From the NCBI RefSeq assembly GCF_013170825.1, contig NZ_CP033365.1:3360001-3424000 (forward strand): a DNA stretch of 64,000 nucleotides, read 5' to 3'. Within the stretch, counting starts at the first letter, position 1, and each line of letters begins with the position of its first letter. The notes below the pieces were generated by a model, which saw only the letters and a program-made list of their open reading frames with translations, had not been told where the DNA came from and did no database searches. This stretch comes from Mesorhizobium sp. NZP2298. Its GTDB lineage: Bacteria > Pseudomonadota > Alphaproteobacteria > Rhizobiales > Rhizobiaceae. Of the stretch, positions 62,207 to 64,000 are shown one piece after another. The translations under genes were made by a program, and so were the position numbers.

Positions 62207-64000
62207 ATGAACGAGGCAGTTCGAAATCCCGGTAAGCCGACCACTGCGCCGATCATCGAGATCGAGAACCTGTCGATCTCCTTCTTCACCCGCAAGGGCG
62301 AGATACCGGCCGTCATGGATTTTTCCTGCACGGTCATGCCCGGCGAAGCGATGGGCATTGTCGGTGAATCCGGCTGCGGCAAGTCGACCGTGTCGCTCGG
62401 CATCATGCGCGACCTCTCCAACATCGGGAAGATCGTCGGCGGCAAGATCAAGTTCCAGGGCAAGGATATGGGCGAGCTCTCCGAGGAGGAGCTGCGCGCC
62501 ATCCGCGGCAACAAGATCGCCATGATCTACCAGGAGCCGATGGCCAGCCTCAATCCGGCGATGAAGATCGGCCAGCAACTGATGGAAGTGCCGCTGATCC
62601 ACGACAAGGTGTCGAAGGAAGAGGCCTATAAACGCGCGGTCGAAATGGTGCGCTCGGTCAAGCTGCCGGACCCCGAGCGCATGATGCGCTCCTATCCGCA
62701 CCAGCTTTCAGGCGGCCAGCAGCAGCGTATCGTCATTGCCATGGCGCTGCTGTCGAAGCCGGCGCTGCTTCTGCTCGACGAGCCGACGACGGCGCTCGAC
62801 GTGACGGTGGAGGCGGGTATCGTCGAACTGGTCAAGGGGCTGGGTGAAAAGTTCGGCACCTCGATGATCTTCGTCTCGCACAATCTGGGCCTCATCCTCG
62901 AGACTTGCGACAGGATCACGGTCATGTATTCGGGCGAGGCGGTCGAGACCGGCAAGATCAAGGACGTCTTCGACCGGATGCGCCATCCCTACACGCAAGG
63001 GCTGTTCCGTTCGATCCCGCTGCCGGGCGCCGACAAGAACTCGCGGCCGCTGATCGCCATTCCGGGCCAGTTGCCGCTGCCGCATGAGCGGCCCAAGGGC
63101 TGCAATTTCGGCCCGCGCTGCCACCATTTCGTGGAGGGCGTCTGCAACGCCGCCGAAATCCCCATGGTCGAGGTCGCCGGCCACGAAGGTCATTTCTCGC
63201 GTTGCGTGCGCTTCAACGAGATCGATTGGGAAGCGCTGCCGCCCGGCGCCAAGAAGGTCAATGAGCGTGTCGTGCCCGGCGCGCCGGTGCTCAAGATCGA
63301 GGATCTCAGGAAGTACTACAAGGTCGGCGGCAGCGAGGTGTTCGGGTCGAGCGAAGGCCGTGTCGTCAAGGCCAACGAGACCATCTCCTTCATGGCGCGC
63401 GAATCCGAGACGGTCGCCATCGTCGGCGAATCCGGCTGCGGAAAGTCGACGCTGGCCAAGGTTCTGCTCGGCCTGGAGACGGCAAGTGCCGGCACGGTGA
63501 CGCTGGGCAACAAGGAGATCCAGTCGACCGGCATCGAGAAGCGCAGCGTCGACACAGTGTCATCGATCCAGATGGTGTTCCAGAATCCGTTCGATACGCT
63601 GAACCCCAGCCATTCGGTCGGCTCGCAGATCATCCGCACGCTGGAGAAATTCAACGTCGGCAAGACGGTCGCCGACCGCCGCAAGCGCATGCTGGAACTG
63701 CTCGACCTGGTGAAGCTGCCGCGTGCCTTCGAGACGCGCAAGCCGCGCCAGCTGTCGGGTGGCCAGAAGCAGCGCATCGGCGTGGCGCGCGCCTTTGCCG
63801 GTGACGCCAAGGTGGTGGTGGCCGACGAGCCGGTCTCGGCACTCGACGTGTCGGTGCAGGCGGCAGTGACCGAACTGTTGATGGATATCCAGCGCAAGAA
63901 CAAGACGACGATGCTGTTCATCAGCCACGATCTGTCCGTCGTGCGTTATATCGCCGACCGCGTCGTCGTCATGTATCTCGGCTATATCGTCGAGCAAGGC
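62207..64000 (+). CDS. Peptide ABC transporter ATP-binding protein, fused DppD-DppF, 3' partial
   Basis: At least 598 residues; the frame is still open at the window end. Two complete-looking ABC domains are joined. The first has GESGCGKST, YQEPMASLNP, LSGGQQQRIVIAMAL, LLLLDEPTTALDV and an oligopeptide-type C-terminal Cys segment (CNFGPRCHHFVEGVC) that may bind an Fe-S cluster. The second has GESGCGKST, FQNPFDTLNP, LSGGQKQRIGVARAF and VVADEPVSALDV. Most peptide importers use two separate ATPases; here one chain serves. The ATG at 62207 has GGAG upstream, 49 bases after the permease stop. Confidence 0.92.
   Translation, partial: MNEAVRNPGKPTTAPIIEIENLSISFFTRKGEIPAVMDFSCTVMPGEAMGIVGESGCGKSTVSLGIMRDLSNIGKIVGGKIKFQGKDMGELSEEELRAIRGNKIAMIYQEPMASLNPAMKIGQQLMEVPLIHDKVSKEEAYKRAVEMVRSVKLPDPERMMRSYPHQLSGGQQQRIVIAMALLSKPALLLLDEPTTALDVTVEAGIVELVKGLGEKFGTSMIFVSHNLGLILETCDRITVMYSGEAVETGKIKDVFDRMRHPYTQGLFRSIPLPGADKNSRPLIAIPGQLPLPHERPKGCNFGPRCHHFVEGVCNAAEIPMVEVAGHEGHFSRCVRFNEIDWEALPPGAKKVNERVVPGAPVLKIEDLRKYYKVGGSEVFGSSEGRVVKANETISFMARESETVAIVGESGCGKSTLAKVLLGLETASAGTVTLGNKEIQSTGIEKRSVDTVSSIQMVFQNPFDTLNPSHSVGSQIIRTLEKFNVGKTVADRRKRMLELLDLVKLPRAFETRKPRQLSGGQKQRIGVARAFAGDAKVVVADEPVSALDVSVQAAVTELLMDIQRKNKTTMLFISHDLSVVRYIADRVVVMYLGYIVEQG

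Overview
The window looks like chromosomal DNA from a Mesorhizobium-like alphaproteobacterium (Rhizobiales, Phyllobacteriaceae). This is an inference from four things: high GC; a very dense set of ABC importers for sugars, glycerol-phosphate-like compounds, sulfate and peptides; FadR-, LacI- and AraC-type catabolic regulators; and rhizobial-style palindromic intergenic repeats. I recognised no rRNA, tRNA, CRISPR array, insertion sequence or prophage gene. Nearly all of the window is coding.

Layout. (1) 1-3360: the end of an operon with two tandem SMP-30/strictosidine-synthase-like proteins and a double-domain sugar ABC ATPase; a CMD/AhpD-like protein follows at 3499. (2) 4154-9187: a metallophosphodiesterase translationally coupled to a complete Ugp/Mal-type ABC importer, possibly for glycerophosphodiesters. 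(3) 9235-17265, minus strand: AraC regulator, SRPBCC (CoxG-like), FAD subunit, 2Fe-2S subunit, a molybdopterin subunit split into two genes, MoxR ATPase (CoxD-like), VWA protein (CoxE-like) and amidohydrolase. This is a CO-dehydrogenase-like gene arrangement around an enzyme whose motifs are of the xanthine-dehydrogenase type. (4) 17444-24504: a ribose-type ABC importer, two close FadR/FCD regulator paralogues, a 3-hydroxyisobutyrate-dehydrogenase-like enzyme and an NAD-dependent epimerase/dehydrogenase. Copies of an ATTGTCnGACAAT-like palindrome lie in the two divergent promoter regions. (5) 24620-26318: a DUF3175 protein and an MFS transporter. (6) 26475-33192: a GntR-like LacI regulator, a four-gene ribose-type ABC importer and gluconokinase, probably a gluconate (or related sugar acid) uptake unit with a perfect 16-bp operator.

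(7) 33187-34871: an LPLAT-like protein and an Rrf2 regulator. (8) 35122-40904: a sulfate locus with two sulfate-binding proteins and CysT, CysW, CysA. A VapBC toxin-antitoxin pair sits between cysA and the second binding protein. (9) 41114-49636: an envelope operon of alpha-2-macroglobulin (with an N-terminal PAN-like domain and an intact thioester), penicillin-binding protein 1C and a VanX-type dipeptidase. (10) 49917-57903: TamA and a giant TamB with an internal tandem duplication of about 620 residues. (11) 58147-64000: a peptide-type ABC importer with a Tat-like binding protein, two permeases (one enlarged) and a fused double ATPase cut by the window end.

The points most worth following up are the split molybdenum hydroxylase with Cox-type accessory genes, the FadR operator family, the gluconate-type ABC unit and the TamB duplication.
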